A DNA stretch of 64,000 nt from Aradus depressus (lineage: Eukaryota > Arthropoda > Insecta > Hemiptera > Aradidae). Positions 11,125 to 21,932 of this stretch are shown piece after piece. The stretch is taken from the NCBI GenBank assembly GCA_963662175.1, contig OY759217.1:12712562-12776561 (forward strand), read 5' to 3'. The position numbers were made by a program, and so were the translations under genes. The notes below the pieces were generated by a model. The model saw nothing but the letters and a program-made list of their open reading frames with translations, was not told the origin of the DNA and did no database searches. Positions within the stretch are counted from its first letter, which is position 1, and each line of letters starts with the position of its first letter.

Positions 11125-11437
11125 AGGAGGCTGGCAACTCTGAGGTAAGCGTGCAAGCCTACTCAGCTCAAGATCGCGGGTACGCAACCAATCTTATCTA
11201 GGAAAAAACCTTGAGCACGCTGTCCTTCGTATGGGACGTTAAACGATTTCTTATATTGATATTAACGAGTACCTGACAAACTGTGTTTAAAGTCCCTTAT
11301 GCTAGGTGAAAAAACCAGGAGTAGGCAAAATTTAGGTATCCCATAGAATATGGCTCATGTCCAACAGAGCGACGAAAGAGCGCTCTGATAGTAGGCGATA
11401 TAAGCTTGTAATTAAAGCCCGGGCATGAGTTACAATG
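11125..11437 (+). repeat. SINE copy, diverged
   Basis: Diverged head (TCTGAGGTAAGCGTGCAAGC, B-box area CGCGGGTACGCAACC) and body through CGAAAGAGCGCTCTGATAGT to GGGCATGAGTTACAAT. The GGTAAG inside is SINE sequence, not a splice donor. Confidence 0.7.
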
Positions 11438-11700
11438 ACTCACATATGTTCTTGACTGTCTTATTCACAAAACAAGCAACTGGTTTCAAACACAGACCTA
11501 TTGATCTTGTTTTGTTACGATATTGTAGTGGATCTAGTCAACCGATCATGTCATTGTCTGTTTCGAGTGGATTCCAAACTCGCATGATGAAATATGAAAA
11601 TCCTACTCAAATGGAATATTATACATTCAGAGAAACTAGAGCCACGGAAGGCAGATCTATATCATTCAGATGTTCCAATCCTAGTGGTAGAATAACAGAA
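11438..11700 (+). other. Unrecognised open frame region
   Basis: An open frame runs 11425-11760, starting in the SINE end and finishing in family X. The middle third (about residues 20-85) is not explained by a known repeat and shows no domain I recognise. Since both ends are repeats, I do not call a gene. Confidence 0.25.
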
Positions 11701-11950
11701 GAAAAACGTCGTCGGCGAATCGCCGGCAAAATACTTCCCCAGAACGAATTAATCAATTAACTTTTCGCTCCTCAAAGCCAGACGAACGTTTGCGCTAATA
11801 TTCAAAAGTTGATTTACATAGGGGCTCCTAAATCTTCACACTAAATGTTGTGTAGATAAATTCATTACATCGGTAGTTATTAGGGGTTGGGGTTTTAAAT
11901 TCATATATGAAATTTCGTGTGGATACTTTCTTTACTCAAATAATAATTGT
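11701..11950 (-). repeat. Family X end, minus
   Basis: End hairpin with paired changes, GTCGGCGAATCGCCGGC (11709-11725), then TACTTCCCCAG, CGAATTAATCAATTAA, TTTTCGCTCC and downstream modules. Confidence 0.75.
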
Positions 11951-12174
11951 GTTATCTCATCTGTAACCACAACCACAATATAACCTTCCTCCATGACCGA
12001 TATCGAGACAGGCATTGCTACATAAAATATGATTATTATTAATATGACTGACATCAATTGGAAAGTATTAAAATGTTCCAAGGAACTTTTACATATGATC
12101 TACCCTCCTGCACAAGTAATTTCAATAAAAGTTCATTGGAGTAAATATCAGGGATATCATAATATATTTTACAA

Positions 12175-12355
12175 CCCCCAAGTATAAGAGAAGTTATGTA
12201 ATTGATCAGAAATTCGATGCGGAATTTTCAACGGAATTTCATGTTTTCCAACCTCCTGATTCCTAAAATAAATAAAAAAAGTATGTCTGTGTGTGTGTCT
12301 GTGAAAACGATCACTGCCGAAAGAATGAATGTATCAATACGAAATTTTATAGATT
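12175..12355 (+). repeat. Family X start, plus
   Basis: AAGTTATGTAATTGATCAG, AAATTCGATGCGGA, TTTTCAACGGAATTTCATG, then the GTGTGTGTCTGTG block and AATGTATCAATACGAAATTT. It is cut by the following SINE. Confidence 0.75.
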
Positions 12356-12697
12356 AGGTTAGGTTTTATGACTCATGCCCGGGCTTTAACTACAAGGTCA
12401 TATCGCCTACTACCAGAGCGCTCTTTCGTCACTCTGGTGGACATGAGCCCGACTCTACTATGGGAGTCCTAAATTTTACCTACCCTAAATTTTTATTCAT
12501 CTTGGGTAGGGGTCTTTAACGAGTACCTGATATCGTACAGGCTCGGGATCATCGCTTAACGTCCCATCCGAAGGACGGCGTGCTTAAGTTTATTTTACCT
12601 CCCAGATAAAATAAACTAAGGGCCTCGGTCGGGTTACGAACGCACGTTCTTGAGCTCAGAAGTCAAGCACGCATACCACTGAGCTACCGGCTCCCTC
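12356..12697 (-). repeat. Near full-length SINE, minus
   Basis: Runs from AGGTTTTATGACTCATGCCC to the tRNA head. The head, read in reverse, holds an altered B box near 12628 and the A-box area GAGCTACCGGCTCCC. Body blocks are all in order. One of the best copies in the window. Confidence 0.85.
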
Positions 12698-12747
12698 CGA
12701 AATGTTATATGTGTATCCAGGACCCTCGTAGCGAATGTATTGACACG

Positions 12748-12800
12748 ATGGGTGCTTGCTTACTCAGCTAAAGATCGCTGGTTCGAAAGCAAAGGAAAAA
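12748..12800 (+). repeat. SINE head fragment
   Basis: GGGTGCTTGCTTACTCAGC then GATCGCTGGTTCGAAAG, the middle of the tRNA-like head only. Confidence 0.6.
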
Positions 12801-12875
12801 CATTTTATACATCATCACTAGCCACAGATCGGAAAATTGTTAGTTTTTTTATTTCGAAATAAGAATAATATATGT

Positions 12876-12903
12876 ATACATATATATATATATATATATA
12901 TTT
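12876..12903. repeat. (TA)n microsatellite
   Basis: Alternating TA/CATA run next to the LINE B tail. It may be the poly-A-linked target site. Confidence 0.8.
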
Positions 12904-13172
12904 TTTTGTCTTTTATTTATAAAGATGCAACTGTTGCTAGGGTGCAACAACCAGCATCTATGATGGTATTGATATGTTGGCGTGAAAGGCATGTGAGAGG
13001 AAGGCCACCTAGTGGTAGGTCCTCGGGACGAAAATTGATCTTAAAAAATTAAAAATATTAAGAACGAATAGGATTTAAGGTGGCAGTAAGTCGCGGTTCC
13101 ATCTTCTCTTCAACCTTCGTGGGGGGTTTTGTGGTAAGTGTTGTGAAGATAAAGTACGTATTTCTGGGTTAT
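12903..13172 (-). mobile_element. LINE family B 3' fragment, minus
   Basis: Reverse complement of the family B 3' end. It covers the last 40 or so ORF2 codons (the CCACGAAGGTTGAAG region appears here as CTTCAACCTTCGTGGGG) and the 3'UTR with CCTAGTGGTAGGTCCTCGGG. It is heavily 5' truncated, as usual for LINE insertions. Confidence 0.85.
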
Positions 13173-14095
13173 ATATATTATATAACAAATTTTATTCCAC
13201 CTCAGTAATATTATGTTTTACTTATGCGCTAATGACAATCATTATCTTTGGTTGTGGTAGATTTTTTGTACTTTTTTTTATTTATCATGATATTCATATT
13301 TTTCAGATGATATGATTTTTATAAGGAAATTTTTATTTTGACACATTCAATCATAAAAAGTACTACAAATGAAATCAGAATTAACTTTGTAGATTTATAA
13401 TAGGCGCTATGCCGATTTATAGATTTATTATAAGTACTTTATTTTGTTTATATTAATGGAGATATTCATAATTTTTGTAAGTTTAGTACCTATTAAAAAT
13501 GTTAGTAAACCCGGACATTTTTTGAATCCGGACGCATGTTAGGGCCTATATATACCATAACTAATTTCGGCAATTAACTGGCATCATCATTTAGTGAATC
13601 TGAATGTACATAAGCAAAAAAAAAATATATTTTAAAAAAAAAGTAGAATTTACGAACTGTTACAGTTAACACGAACTAACTGTAACAGTTCGTATAGGTA
13701 ATTAACAATAAATAAGTTATGTATGATAAAGTGATAAAATGTTAAGTGGTAAAATAAACAGTGAAAATACATAAAAATTAGAATGAAAATAGTATACGTA
13801 CAAACGACGTAAAGTAGAGAAGAGATTAAAGAAATTATAGACGTATCTCAGAGATTAGCTGGATGTTGACTGATTGGGGGAAAGCAGATTGTTAGTTTAT
13901 ATAGTCCAGGTTAAAGTAAAGTTGGTAGACTAGCATCCCTACTCTACTCTACCGTTGTTGGTAGAGTGACACTCCATGCTGAGGAGAATACCCACGACAG
14001 CTAGCCCCTCAACTCCATAGGTACCCAACCACCCTTCCATTCTATCTCTCTCTTATTTAAGAGATATTTTACTGTTTATTATTTAAAAGGTAACT
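13173..14095. other. AT-rich region with one hairpin
   Basis: No gene recognised. A perfect 18-bp inverted repeat, TACGAACTGTTACAGTTA at 13651-13668 and its complement at 13677-13694, has an 8-nt loop. This could be a small foldback element. Confidence 0.5.
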
Positions 14096-14103
14096 AAAAC
14101 AAC

Positions 14104-14390
14104 CAGGGGCGTAGCCAGGATTTTGAGCAGCGGGAGGGGGGGAAAAGTTAGGCTATGGGGTGGGGATATAGATTCCCGGGGGCACAGCCCGCTGTTTCCG
14201 TGGTTAGCGCTGCAGACTTTTTGTTATTAATTTGGGAGACTCGGACCTCTAGAATCTCCTCCTGATGAGCAAATGCACGCTGTGGTTTCTGAGCTTTTAG
14301 AATTAAATGACTCAGCCAATAACGTGCATTTGCTGCTGCTGTGCTTTGCATTTTTACTGCGCATGTAAAATCAGCTTTAAGAGTATAAAG
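14104..14390 (+). mobile_element. hAT-like non-autonomous element, one end
   Basis: Begins CAGGGGCGTAGCCAGGAT, a hAT-type terminus, and shares its body with the inverted copy at 29120-29355 (GTTAGCGCTGCAGACTTTTT, TGCATTTGCTGCTGCTG, TTTTACTGCGCATGTAAA). The other terminus is not visible, so it is probably truncated. Confidence 0.6.
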
Positions 14391-15170
14391 TATAACATAA
14401 ATGAAGATTTTGAGCGAGGAAATGAAATGATCGAATTCAAGTATATTTAAACAATATGACTTGTTTTGTACATGTACATTTTTAAGTAAAGCACAATTTT
14501 CGTTATCTTGTTTTTTTGCCGTGCCTTCCCCTGGCTATGCTCCTGAAAACAACTTGTATTGCAACATTGCCAATATGAACTTGTGAATTGAAAGCTACAA
14601 AGCATAGCAACTAAATTAGCAACTAAATTAACAATGAAATTATTCAAATACGACTTGAATACCATTCCTAGTAATTCAAGTTATGCTCATGGCAGTTTAT
14701 GCAATTAAAAAGCAAACTAAATTGGAAATTATTTAATTAACTTCAATTTAAAAGATATTCAGGATTTAATTTAAAAGATGTCTTGGAGAACATGAATTTA
14801 ACTAATTAGTTTGAGTTTATTTCTCGTTTAATTAAGGTATCCTTGCAGGATGTCCGTTCCATTTTACTCACTCGTATTTAAATTAATGATATATTAAAAC
14901 ATTTAATATTCCTGATATTAATTTCTAAATAGAAAACAAAAAATAATAATAGGTACATAGAATGAATGGAAAATGTCTGGATAACTGGAAGGAATCCTAA
15001 TTAGTTTCAATACCTAAGTCTGGAAGAATGTTTCGCAGAATCGGCAATTAGACCTATACTATACTTTTCTCGCAAACGACGTGGTTTTAATGAACGTTTT
15101 AAATTTTTTGATATAATTTTGTATATTTTTAAATTTTCTTGCCATTCGTGTGATTTACAGGTTTTGAAGA
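14391..15170. other. AT-rich, no feature
   Basis: Several short open frames on both strands are not supported by domains or composition. Nothing recognised. Confidence 0.4.
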
Positions 15171-15745
15171 TGGTGAAAAATGCCGAGAATTCGACCAAGT
15201 TCAAGGAAGTAAGAGACAAGGAGAGGATCGCCCAGAGTTCCAAGGCAGTAAGAGAAAAAGAGAGGATCGTCCAGTGTTGGGTAGAGTTCCAAGGTAGCTC
15301 TCTTACTACCTACAGATCCTCCGATCCGCAAGTGTTCCAAGGTAGTGAGAGACACGGAGAGGATCGCACACGATTCCTCAGAATTCCAAGGAAGTAAGAG
15401 ACACAGAGGATCGCCCAGAGTTCCAAGGCAGTAAGAGAAAAAGAGAGGATCGTCCAGTGTTGGGTAGAGTTCCAAGGTAGCTCTCTTACTACCTACAGAT
15501 CCTCCGATCCGCCAGGGTTCCAAGGTAGTGAGAGACACAGTGAGGACTGCCCAGGATTCGATCGAGTTCCAAGGTGTGAGAGACACAGTGAGGACCGCCC
15601 AGGATTCGATCGAGTTCCGAGGTAGTGAGAGACACAGTGAGGACCGCCCAGGATTCGATCGAGTTCCAAGGTAGTGAGAGACACAGTGAGGACCGCCCAG
15701 GATTCGATCGAGTTCCGAGGTCGAGGAGACAGGGAGGGACCTTTA
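15171..15745. repeat. Minisatellite linked to an LTR end
   Basis: Array of AGTTCCAAGGTAGTGAGAGA plus CACAGTGAGGACCGCCCAGG and GATTCGATCG, about 48 bp per unit in the 3' half (four good copies). The 5' half has an older, longer unit that includes TCTCTTACTACCTACAGATC. All the overlapping open frames in both strands come from this repetition. Confidence 0.85.
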
Positions 15746-15987
15746 TTAATTTGAACAGCAATTTAGATAAAGAGAAGGTGAAACATGGCTCTAATTAACT
15801 TGTTATCACAGAGATATATATCTCAGTTCTGAAAGGAACTAATGAATAGAGACCAAGCGATCTGCGGGCCTCTCTCCACAACAACGGACACTATTGGGCC
15901 AACGTTCCAAGTGGCGTAGGAGAAGGGGACCGGGGCGGGGGCACGATCCCCTCAAATATTCTAAAACCTACATCTACGGTTGTCAGG

Positions 15988-16145
15988 TGTAATTTGCCAA
16001 TCATCGGAACAGCAAAACCGCTACAAGTCGGACTTCATATAAACAGCAAAATGATACTTTAATATCGTTTTCTTACGATATATAAACTTAAATTTATTAA
16101 TTAATTAATTTTCAATAACAGCTGTAGCTATCATAGAGTGAACAT
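15988..16145 (-). mobile_element. LTR-type terminus, minus (possible LTR)
   Basis: Read on the minus strand, TTGGCAAATTACA then CC lie just before TGACAACCG. The same TTGGCAAATTACACCTG block ends the better LTR at 22816. A matching TGTTCACTC start lies near 16143. The minisatellite follows on the downstream side in both loci. The length of the LTR is an inference. Confidence 0.4.
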
Positions 16146-16351
16146 TCCTATTTAAGGTTAACTTATGTGATTTTCGTTTATCTGTTTTTCTTTTGCATTT
16201 CAATTATTCTTTTTCAGTTTATTAACATTCATTTTTAATTATTATGTGTTTAGTGTTATCAGTTTTATTGTTTTTTCGTTAAATATTACCCGGACTATTG
16301 TTGCTGCCCCGCGGGTTCCCAAAGGAACTTGAAGACGGAGGAAGGTAAGCC

Positions 16352-17527
16352 ATGACCACTCAACCATCACCCAGCCCCGCACCCACACGAGCCCAAGGAA
16401 AATCAAAACGATCTTCATCTCATTCACCCATCCCTGAAAAATTTTTCAAAAGTCACGAAATCACCATTCCAAATTTCATTACGCCCAATCCTTTTCAGCC
16501 TCTCACCAAGCTTATAGTACATGATACAGAAAGAAATGATTCTCAAAAAATGGATGAGGAGCCAACAGTAGAAAAATTACAAAAAAAACCTCCAAAAATA
16601 TATACTCGAAATCTGAACGACATAAAAAGATTAAAAGAAGACCTGCTTGCGCTCATTGGGAAGGACTCATTCACACTAGAAACTAAAGCCAATAAAACGT
16701 CTATCGCGACCAGTAGTTCAGATGGCTATCGGAAAACCATTAAATATTTACAGATGCGTGAGGCTGACTTCCACACGTACCAGCTCCAAACAGAAAAGTC
16801 ATTTCGTATAGTTCTCAAACAACTTCACCCATCCACTGACGTCGCAGAAATAAAAGAGGACCTGACGAAGCAAGGCTACAGTGTCAGGAGCGTCATTAAC
16901 GCTCTCAACAGGAAAACCAAAATTCCACTTCCTATTTTTTTTGTAGATCTAGACCCTAGTGATGCCAATAAAAATATTTTTAAGCTACAATTTCTGGCTT
17001 GCCAGAGAATAACTGTAGAAGAGCCACGACAGCGAGGAGTCATTCCTCAATGTCACCGCTGCCAGGAGCTCCTCCATACGAGGGGTTACTGCAACCACCC
17101 ACCAAAGTGCGTGAAATGTGGCCAGGACCATTTTACGAAGGACTGCCAAAAGACGAGAGACACTCCAGCTACGTGCGCTCTCTGTGGAGGCCCGCACCCT
17201 GCCAGTTATCGCGGCTGCATGGTTTACCAGCAGTTGAAGAACAGAAGAACCAGCCAGGAGGAAGCCGCCCGGAGGCCGCCACCACTCAGCCAGACTGACT
17301 ACCCAGCTGCAATGCCAGCCGCCCCTACTGCTGGGGTCCGGCCGGAGAGGAGCTACAGAGATGCGGCCGCCTCGGAGACGGTCCCCCCTCCCATGCCTGC
17401 TTCAGGTAGTATCGACATCGCCAACACGCTCACCTCATTTCTCGCTGATTTCAAATCTGTCATCACACCCCTCATCACCCTCCTCACAACACTTGTTTCA
17501 GAGCTCATTCCAAAACTATCAAAATGA
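16352..17527 (+). CDS. LINE A ORF1, zinc-knuckle nucleocapsid-like protein
   Basis: 391 residues. It is the RNA-binding ORF1 protein of a jockey-type LINE, which coats element RNA. The N-terminal third is polar and lysine-rich. Residues about 110-230 look like the PRE/C2HC-associated domain found before jockey zinc knuckles (IVLKQLHPSTDVAEIKEDL). Three knuckles follow: CHRCQELLHTRGYC at about 234-247 (CX2CX4HX4C), CVKCGQDHFTKDC at about 253-265, and CALCGGPHPASYRGC at about 275-289. A proline-rich linker and a hydrophobic tail end the protein. The start at 16352 is the first ATG after a GGTAAGCC context. Its stop overlaps the ORF2 start, suggesting coupled translation by re-initiation. Confidence 0.9.
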   Translation: MTTQPSPSPAPTRAQGKSKRSSSHSPIPEKFFKSHEITIPNFITPNPFQPLTKLIVHDTERNDSQKMDEEPTVEKLQKKPPKIYTRNLNDIKRLKEDLLALIGKDSFTLETKANKTSIATSSSDGYRKTIKYLQMREADFHTYQLQTEKSFRIVLKQLHPSTDVAEIKEDLTKQGYSVRSVINALNRKTKIPLPIFFVDLDPSDANKNIFKLQFLACQRITVEEPRQRGVIPQCHRCQELLHTRGYCNHPPKCVKCGQDHFTKDCQKTRDTPATCALCGGPHPASYRGCMVYQQLKNRRTSQEEAARRPPPLSQTDYPAAMPAAPTAGVRPERSYRDAAASETVPPPMPASGSIDIANTLTSFLADFKSVITPLITLLTTLVSELIPKLSK

Positions 17528-20232
17528 TTCACACAATACACACAAATAACAAACTAAAACTCCTACTGTGGAATGCCAATGGGCTGATCTCCCATAAACA
17601 TGAACTGGAAATACTTCTTAACGACAAAAAAATTGATATAGCACTAATTACTGAGACACATTTGACTTCCAAACTATACTTTCACATCATGGACTACGTA
17701 ACATACAGAACAGACCATCCTGACGGAACAGCACATGGCGGCAGCCTCATCCTCATACATAACAGCATCCAGCACACCGTCATACCACAAACACCTACCA
17801 TGTCACTTCAATACACAACCGTCTCTATTAATTGCAACTCCAGCCCATTAACAATCTGTTCAGCTTACAGCCCACCCAACAAAGCACTGACACAACACGA
17901 CATGACCACATTCCTCCAAGGCCTGGGTTCACGATTCATAGCTGGTGGCGATCTGAACGCCAAACATGTGCATTTTGGGTGCCGCACGACCAACACTAGA
18001 GGACGGAGACTACTTGGACTACTAAATTCTTCCCGTTATGACATCATAGCCCCAAGACAACCAACGTATTGGCCCACATCCATCACTAAATCCCCTGACT
18101 TACTCGACTATTTTATTACATCCCATATAAACGCATCTCATACTTCTGTGACTGCCTTAGACGACTTATCATCAGACCACTCCCCAGTTTTACTTGAACT
18201 AGGCTCCAAACCCCTGGCCCGGCCTCAGAGGCCATCACTAATAACAGGACCAATAAACTGGGACTGTTTCAGAGGAGAACTGGAGGACAAAATAAACTTA
18301 AACAGTACCATACGGACACGAGACGAACTTGAAGACGCAGCAGGTAAATTCACAACTTGGATTCAAGAAGCTGTGACAAAATCCTGCCGACCACCCAGAC
18401 CAAGACGCTCACACAACAACATATCCCTCCCACCACACATCCTGCAGATGATAAGAGAGAAAAGAGCGGCCAGGTCTCGATGGCAAAGATCGAGGTACCC
18501 TTCCGACAGACAGACATACAATCAACTCCGGCGAACCCTCTCTACAGAACTTTCCAAACTAAAACAGTACAGACATGAGACATATATCTCGACTCTGGCG
18601 GCTCGAGATAACTCACTTTGGACAGCGACGAAGCGGCTTCTTGGCAATGCTCGGGTATCACACCCCCTTCGGCAGGATGACGGGGCTTGGACTAGGTCAG
18701 ACCAGGAGAAGGCAGACCTCTACGCTGATTATCTTTCCAAAGTATTCACTCCCCACGAGGACATAGGAGACGACCAACACACAGACCGAGTACTGACACA
18801 ACTTACCACCCCTCTTCAGCTAACTCCCCCACCAAAGGCATTCAATCCCAATGAAGTTGAACTGACAATCAAACAACTCCCTTTACGCAAATCTCCAGGT
18901 CATGATCTGATAACCGCTGAGATACTAAGACAGCTACCGAGAAAAGGACTAATTTACTTGACGAACCTATACAACACAGTACTACGACTATGTTACTATC
19001 CCCTTGTCTGGAAGATGTCAGTAGTAAGGATGATTCTCAAACCAGGGAAAACCCCAGACCAGGCCTCGTCATACCGTCCTATAAGTCTGCTTCCTGTGAT
19101 ATCCAAACCACTAGAGAGACTTCTACTGGACAGACTAACCTACATCACTGCACAAGACAACCTTCTCCCAGACCATCAATTTGGCTTTCGACAAAGACAT
19201 TCGACAATACACCAGTGCCATCGTTTGGTCGATTACATCGCCACCAGCTTTGAAAGAAAAGAGTTTTGCACAGGCGTATTTCTGGACATTGAAAAGGCGT
19301 TTGATCGTGTCTGGCACCCAGGCTTGCTATACACACTTAAAACTCACCTTCCTCACACATATTATTTAATACTTAAGTCATTCTTAGAGAACAGAAACTT
19401 TAGGGTGTCTGAGGGATCTTTTTCATCGCATTTTTTGGAGGTCAAAGCTGGAGTCCCCCAAGGAAGTTCCCTCAGTCCCCTACTCTTCTCTCTCTACACA
19501 TCACACATTCCACAACACGAAAACACACTACTCGCTACGTACGCAGACGACACAGCCATTCTCTCAACACACTCAGACCCAACACAAGCAAGCTCACACT
19601 TACAGGAACATTTACACCAGCTAACAGATTGGGCCAACAAATGGAGAATAAAAATTAATGGAGACAAATCTCTGCAAACCACATTTACCCTCAGACACAA
19701 CACTTGTCCACCAGTTTACATTAACAACCAGCCCATTCCTGCATCCGACACTGTACGATATCTAGGACTTCATTTAGACAGACGTTTAACTTGGACAACT
19801 CATATCAGACTGAAACGCACAGACCTCAAAAGACGATTTGGACGACTGAAATCCATCATTGGACGACGATCGACATTATCGCTTGAAAACAAACTTCACA
19901 TTTACAACACTATACTAAAACCCATCTGGACTTACGGCATCGAGATATGGGGATCAGCCAAAAAATCAAACATACAACGCCTTCAGTCAATACAATCCAT
20001 CATACTACGCCACATTGCCAATGCACCATTTTACGTTTCCAACCTCACATTACATAATGATCTCAATATCCCATTTGTACCTTCTGTTATCAAGACACGA
20101 TATCAAAATTTTCACGACAAACTCCATCATCACGCCAATCCACTTATACAAGAATTATCTACAAACATTCTCCCCACAAATCCACCACGACGCCTCAAGC
20201 GGATATGGCAGAGGGACCTGCTCCAGGACTAG
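17524..20232 (+). CDS. LINE A ORF2, endonuclease-reverse transcriptase
   Basis: 902 residues. The protein nicks target DNA and copies element RNA there (target-primed reverse transcription). Residues 1-225 form the APE-like endonuclease, with LLLWNANGL, LITETHL (catalytic Glu), AGGDLNAKHVHFG and LSSDHSPVLLEL (catalytic Asp-His). The reverse transcriptase spans about 440-720, with KSPGHDLITAEIL, YRPISLLPVISKPLE, QFGFRQRHSTIHQ, FLDIEKAFDRVW (first Asp near 588), GVPQGSSLSPLLF, TYADDTAIL (YADD at 673-676) and RYLGLHLDRRLTW. There is no RNase H domain, as in the jockey clade. The C-terminus has the PPRRLKRIWQRDLL motif shared with family B. No stop or frameshift is seen, so it may be active. Confidence 0.93.
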   Translation: MIHTIHTNNKLKLLLWNANGLISHKHELEILLNDKKIDIALITETHLTSKLYFHIMDYVTYRTDHPDGTAHGGSLILIHNSIQHTVIPQTPTMSLQYTTVSINCNSSPLTICSAYSPPNKALTQHDMTTFLQGLGSRFIAGGDLNAKHVHFGCRTTNTRGRRLLGLLNSSRYDIIAPRQPTYWPTSITKSPDLLDYFITSHINASHTSVTALDDLSSDHSPVLLELGSKPLARPQRPSLITGPINWDCFRGELEDKINLNSTIRTRDELEDAAGKFTTWIQEAVTKSCRPPRPRRSHNNISLPPHILQMIREKRAARSRWQRSRYPSDRQTYNQLRRTLSTELSKLKQYRHETYISTLAARDNSLWTATKRLLGNARVSHPLRQDDGAWTRSDQEKADLYADYLSKVFTPHEDIGDDQHTDRVLTQLTTPLQLTPPPKAFNPNEVELTIKQLPLRKSPGHDLITAEILRQLPRKGLIYLTNLYNTVLRLCYYPLVWKMSVVRMILKPGKTPDQASSYRPISLLPVISKPLERLLLDRLTYITAQDNLLPDHQFGFRQRHSTIHQCHRLVDYIATSFERKEFCTGVFLDIEKAFDRVWHPGLLYTLKTHLPHTYYLILKSFLENRNFRVSEGSFSSHFLEVKAGVPQGSSLSPLLFSLYTSHIPQHENTLLATYADDTAILSTHSDPTQASSHLQEHLHQLTDWANKWRIKINGDKSLQTTFTLRHNTCPPVYINNQPIPASDTVRYLGLHLDRRLTWTTHIRLKRTDLKRRFGRLKSIIGRRSTLSLENKLHIYNTILKPIWTYGIEIWGSAKKSNIQRLQSIQSIILRHIANAPFYVSNLTLHNDLNIPFVPSVIKTRYQNFHDKLHHHANPLIQELSTNILPTNPPRRLKRIWQRDLLQD

Positions 20233-20360
20233 CCTGGACTCCTCTTCGGTCACGTACCTCAGCAGTACAGCCACGCACCTGACACTGCTCTATTTATCAC
20301 AATTGCTAATGGCAAATGTTATTATGCCGTTGTAAATATATAAATAAATAAATAAATAAA

Positions 20361-20640
20361 TTTTTATTAACCAGATACAATATAGGTCTAATAAAAATAA
20401 TCTCTATAAATAATAGGCAATTAAATGCCTAACTAAGAGATAAATTTAGTTTAATTAGTTTTAAGAGAAAAATAAATACACATTAAATAAATCAGGAATA
20501 AATGTTAAACATTGAGGTCGTATTACCAACAAATTCTCTTAGAATATTAATAAATACATAGAAATTGACACTTAACTTATTTTAGAAAACAAAAAGAGAA
20601 TAAAATAATTATAAAAGTATCTATAATATTTATTTATTAT
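20361..20640. other. AT-rich spacer
   Basis: No feature beyond A/T-rich sequence between the LINE A tail and the LINE C tail. Confidence 0.4.
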
Positions 20641-20644
20641 TATT

Positions 20645-21066
20645 TTTTTTTTGTATTTATTTATTTTAAGCCACAACTATGCAAAAAATGCACAACCAGC
20701 GGCTGGGCTGACATATAATATACAAAAATAATAAAAATAAAATAAAATAATAAAAATAAATATGACATGAAAGGCTTGAGAGAGAAAAACACACTCATGG
20801 CATCACCTCACAACAGGAGATCTCTATGCCAAACTCTCTTTAATCTTCTTGGGGGATTGTGGGGTAAAGTATTTAGGATTTTGCGAATTTCCTGATTGGT
20901 GTGTAAGTAAATTTTGGTGTAGAAACGTTGATATACATGTTTAATGGTTGTGACGTTCAAATCGCGGAGTAAAGTCTTGTTGCTAACGTATGGTGGGCAT
21001 TGCGTGATCAGTCGGAGAGTCTTGGATTGAAATACCTGTATTCTGTTGATGTTCGAAGTCTTGGCT
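20645..21066 (-). mobile_element. LINE family C 3' fragment, minus
   Basis: On the minus strand the 3' part of an ORF2 reads LRLITQCPPYVSNKTLLRDL and later NPPRRLKRVWHRDLLL followed by a stop (about 20815-21066). A 3'UTR and a poly-T tract (as read on plus) follow near 20645. It is similar to the C-termini of families A and B but clearly distinct, so a third jockey family is present. It is 5' truncated. Confidence 0.8.
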
Positions 21067-21079
21067 GTACATCTATAAT

Positions 21080-21450
21080 AATTAAATGTGTACTTTTATT
21101 TAAACTAAAGTTGTTCTGGACACACACAATTTTTTGTCGATACATATCGGTAGTTATTAAATTTTTTGTGTTGACACTCCTCCCTAATCCCACCCTTCTC
21201 TTTGGTCTACCAGAAAATCAGTAGGGGTGGTCCTTGAAGGGTTCTGTATAGACATATAAAATTTCGTGTCAATACATTCATTCTATCGGGAGTTATCGTG
21301 TTCACAGACACACACACCTATTTATTTTTTTTTCATTTTTAGAATCAGAAAATAATTAGAGGTAGGAAAATATGAAATTCCGATCTAAACTTAGCATCGA
21401 ATTTCCGACAGATTACATAACTTCCCCTATACTTCGTCTAACTGTGGAAG
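21080..21450 (-). repeat. Family X copy, minus
   Basis: CGGTAGTTATTAAATTTTTT, GAAAATCAGTAGGGGTGG, ATTTCGTGTCAATACATTCA, GGGAGTTATCGTG, CACAGACACACACA, TCCGACAGATTACATAACTT and the hairpin area CCCCTATACTTCG, in reverse family order. Confidence 0.75.
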
Positions 21451-21930
21451 TAAAATCTCAGATGATCTGGGAAGATTCTCCGACAGTTTCATATTTTGTA
21501 AATTTCTTGAACTAGATACTTGTTTCGTTTTATTGGTTTCATTATGATGTTCTATTAATTTTTTCATTAATTTTAATTTCTCTTTTTTCGGCTGAAGAGA
21601 AATCTGTTAAACGCTTTGTTGGTCTTTTTCAATATTGCTGTAAGAAATTACATTTGTGAAGAGCTGAAAATGATGTTAAGATATTGCCAAAGCAGTGCCG
21701 ACATTACTTAAATTAAATTACTGCTTTTAATTAATTCTATTGAAAGGTTCACTCTAAACAGTCCCCAGAGCTCCTCCGCTATATAATTAAAATGACGCCC
21801 TTCTTTATTTAACTTTCTCACTTTTATTTTATTTTGAAAATAGGTATAAAGTAATGAAGTAAAACTTACTTTCTCTTACTCCGTTGGCCACAGTTCCAAG
21901 TGTTTTTTTTCCACCGATCTGACCAGCCGC
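21451..21930. other. No recognisable feature
   Basis: AT-rich sequence with no coding or repeat signal that I can support. Confidence 0.4.
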
Positions 21931-21932
21931 TT

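Larger units (their letters stand above)
16245..20360 (+). mobile_element. Jockey-clade LINE, family A, both ORFs intact
   Basis: Complete-looking non-LTR retrotransposon. It has a 5'UTR (start near 16245, not fixed), ORF1, ORF2 overlapping by four bases (ATGA), a short 3'UTR and a TAAA/AAAT repeat tail at about 20335-20360. No target duplication could be identified. Having both frames open suggests recent insertion. Confidence 0.85.

Noticed and set aside
15155..15761. Several overlapping open frames of 60-143 codons on both strands
   Set aside because: All are translations of the minisatellite; peptides such as SLTTLELDRILGGPHCV only mirror the DNA repeat.
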